A stretch of 5,630 bases of DNA, taken from Burkholderiales bacterium (GTDB lineage: Bacteria; Pseudomonadota; Gammaproteobacteria; Burkholderiales; SG8-39). Below the pieces are notes generated by a model. The model was not told the DNA's origin. It worked only from the letters and a program-made list of their open reading frames with translations, and searched no databases. The stretch spans positions 580 to 6,209 of the forward strand of contig CAKKSJ010000288.1 in the NCBI GenBank assembly GCA_919902965.1, written 5' to 3'. The translations under genes and the position numbers were made by a program. Positions 4,496 through 5,630 of the stretch are shown here, piece after piece; the first letter of the stretch is position 1; the number at the start of each line of letters is the position of its first letter.

Positions 4496-5506
4496 ATGAC
4501 CGCAATTCCATTCCGCCGCTTGGCCGCGGCCGCTGTCTCCGCACTGGCGCTTGCCGCCAGCGCCCCCGCTCTGGCGCAAAAGACCGAGAAAGTCGATTTC
4601 ATCCTGAACTGGGTCGCCGGCGGCGATCACGCGCCTTATTACTATGCCAAGAAAATGGGCTGGTATGCCCAGGCCGGCGTTGACCTCAACATCGAGCAGG
4701 GCAAGGGCTCGGCGCTCGCGATCCAGAAAGTCGGCGCCGGCGCCAATCCCATCGGCCTCGCCGACATGGCGAACGCGCTGACCCTGCGCGGCAAGGGCGC
4801 CAATACGGTCGGGGTGTACAACGTCTATGCCAACTCGCCCCAGGGCCTGTACTGGCTGAAAAGCTCGGGAATCAAGTCGGTGAAAGACCTGGTGGGCAAG
4901 AAAGTCGGCAATCCGCCGGGTGACGGCGCGCGCACCATGTGGCCGGCACTGGCCAAGGCCAATGGCATCGATCCCAAGTCGGTGACCTGGGTCAACATCG
5001 ACGCGAATTCCAAGCTGGCTGCCCTGAAGTCCAAGGCCATCGATGCGACGACCTCGTTCTACAACATCCATCACGTGTTCCAGCGCGAGTTGGGCGACGA
5101 CCTGGGTTTCCTCGCCTGGCGCGACGCCGGGCTCAACCCCTACGGCAATTCGATTATCGTCAATGCCGAGTACCTGAAGAAGAACAAGGCCGCCGTAGCC
5201 AGCTTCGTCAAAGTCACGCAGAAAGCCTTCGCCGCCTGCGTCGCCGATCCCAAGCCCTGCGTGCAGGCGCTGGTCGACGCCAACGGCGCGCTGAAATACG
5301 ACAACGAAATGACCAACTGGAAACTGGTGGAAGTGCTGATGAGCGACAAGACCTCGAAAACGGTCGCCCTCGGCTGGCACGACGACGCGCGCATGGCCGC
5401 CGACTACGAGCTGGTGAAGACCTACATCGGCCTGGACCAGCCCTACGACGTCAAGACCGCCTACACCAACGAGTTCCTCGACAAGTCGATCAAAATGACC
5501 AAGTGA
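4496..5506 (+). CDS. NMT1/THI5-like periplasmic substrate-binding protein of an ABC importer
   Basis: A 336-residue secreted protein. The signal peptide covers residues 1-27 (R7 R8, then an Ala/Leu-rich core, then SAPALA with cleavage before Q28), leaving a mature protein of 309 residues in the periplasm. Just after it, FILNWVAGGDHAPYYYAKKM, then GWYAQAGVDL (35-64), is the signature opening of the NMT1/THI5-like family (strand, W, aromatic loop, 'xGxYxxAGxDL'). The motif GLADMANAL and a KSVKDLVGKKVGNPPGDG hinge region follow, as usual in ThiY/SsuA/TauA relatives. Relatives bind pyrimidine, sulfonate or aromatic compounds, and the ligand cannot be read here. The start at 4496 is fixed by GAGGAGA at 4484-4490. 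The gene has its own promoter, divergent from the operon that encodes the permease. Only 17 bp separate its stop codon from that of the convergent gene to the right. Confidence 0.9.
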   Translation: MTAIPFRRLAAAAVSALALAASAPALAQKTEKVDFILNWVAGGDHAPYYYAKKMGWYAQAGVDLNIEQGKGSALAIQKVGAGANPIGLADMANALTLRGKGANTVGVYNVYANSPQGLYWLKSSGIKSVKDLVGKKVGNPPGDGARTMWPALAKANGIDPKSVTWVNIDANSKLAALKSKAIDATTSFYNIHHVFQRELGDDLGFLAWRDAGLNPYGNSIIVNAEYLKKNKAAVASFVKVTQKAFAACVADPKPCVQALVDANGALKYDNEMTNWKLVEVLMSDKTSKTVALGWHDDARMAADYELVKTYIGLDQPYDVKTAYTNEFLDKSIKMTK

Positions 5507-5523
5507 GGCCGGGCGGCGCGCAC

Positions 5524-5630
5524 CTAGCCGAGCTCGGGGCCCGCCACCAGCATCACGGTTTCGTTGTTGCCGGGCGCGCACTCGGCGCCGTGCACCATGC
5601 GCGTGAACGGCCGCTGCACGCTGAAGCCCT
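5524..5630 (-). CDS. C-terminal end of a probable GNAT-type acetyltransferase (cut by window edge)
   Basis: Reading leftward from the window edge to a TAG at 5526-5524 gives 35 codons. The end includes GFSVQRPFTRMVHG, then CAPGNNETVMLVAGPELG. The tail 'GF-x-x-QRPFTRM...PG...xxAGPELG' is one I associate with the C-terminus of two-domain GNAT acetyltransferases (Acetyltransf_18/YitH-type C-terminal domain). The call rests on recall of that tail only; the catalytic part is outside the window. The codon pattern fits a real gene. It converges on the binding-protein gene with a 17-bp gap and no visible terminator. A link to the catabolic cluster is not evident. Confidence 0.5.
   Translation of the reverse strand, partial: GFSVQRPFTRMVHGAECAPGNNETVMLVAGPELG

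Noticed and set aside
4376..5581. 401-codon open frame on the minus strand opposite the binding-protein gene
   Set aside because: It is the antisense shadow of a clear secreted binding protein. Its composition (Gly/Val/Asp/His-rich) is typical of such shadows, and it would also span both promoters.

Overview
The window is about 5.6 kb of GC-rich bacterial DNA. Tightly packed genes, strong GC bias at third codon positions, a Sec signal peptide ending in an ALA-type cleavage site and the mix of gene families all look proteobacterial, most likely betaproteobacterial (Burkholderiales-like). That placement is an inference from style, not from a marker gene.

Layout. The left edge (1-143, minus) holds the N-terminus of a TetR-family regulator. 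It is divergent from a plus-strand gene (275-1279) for a zinc-dependent MetE-like (cobalamin-independent methionine synthase, C-terminal half) protein. A 450-bp convergent gap (1280-1729) has no convincing gene. It contains an unusual repeat array: three hairpins with 21-bp stems and different arm sequences, two of them followed by an 85-bp direct repeat that carries a further 10-bp hairpin. A minus-strand operon follows, read from right to left: a DapA/DHDPS-superfamily lyase (4321-3260), a phytanoyl-CoA-dioxygenase-like Fe(II)/2-oxoglutarate oxygenase (3272-2517, overlapping the lyase by 13 bp) and an SsuC/TauC-type ABC permease (2488-1730). Divergent from it is a plus-strand NMT1/THI5-type periplasmic binding protein (4496-5506). 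The right edge holds the C-terminus of a minus-strand gene, probably a GNAT acetyltransferase.

How it may work together. The binding protein and permease look like one importer for a small organic molecule. Its ATPase is not in the window. The oxygenase, the Schiff-base lyase and the MetE-like thiol/alkyl-transfer enzyme would then act on the imported compound. Two near-identical operator-like sites (TAACC-N4-GGTTA at 4337-4350, and a 12/14 match at 224-237) lie in the promoter regions of the lyase operon and of the MetE-like gene. They suggest that the two blocks form one regulon, possibly under the TetR protein. The substrate cannot be read from the sequence. The most interesting items are this uncharacterised catabolic set with its shared operator, and the covarying hairpin repeats.
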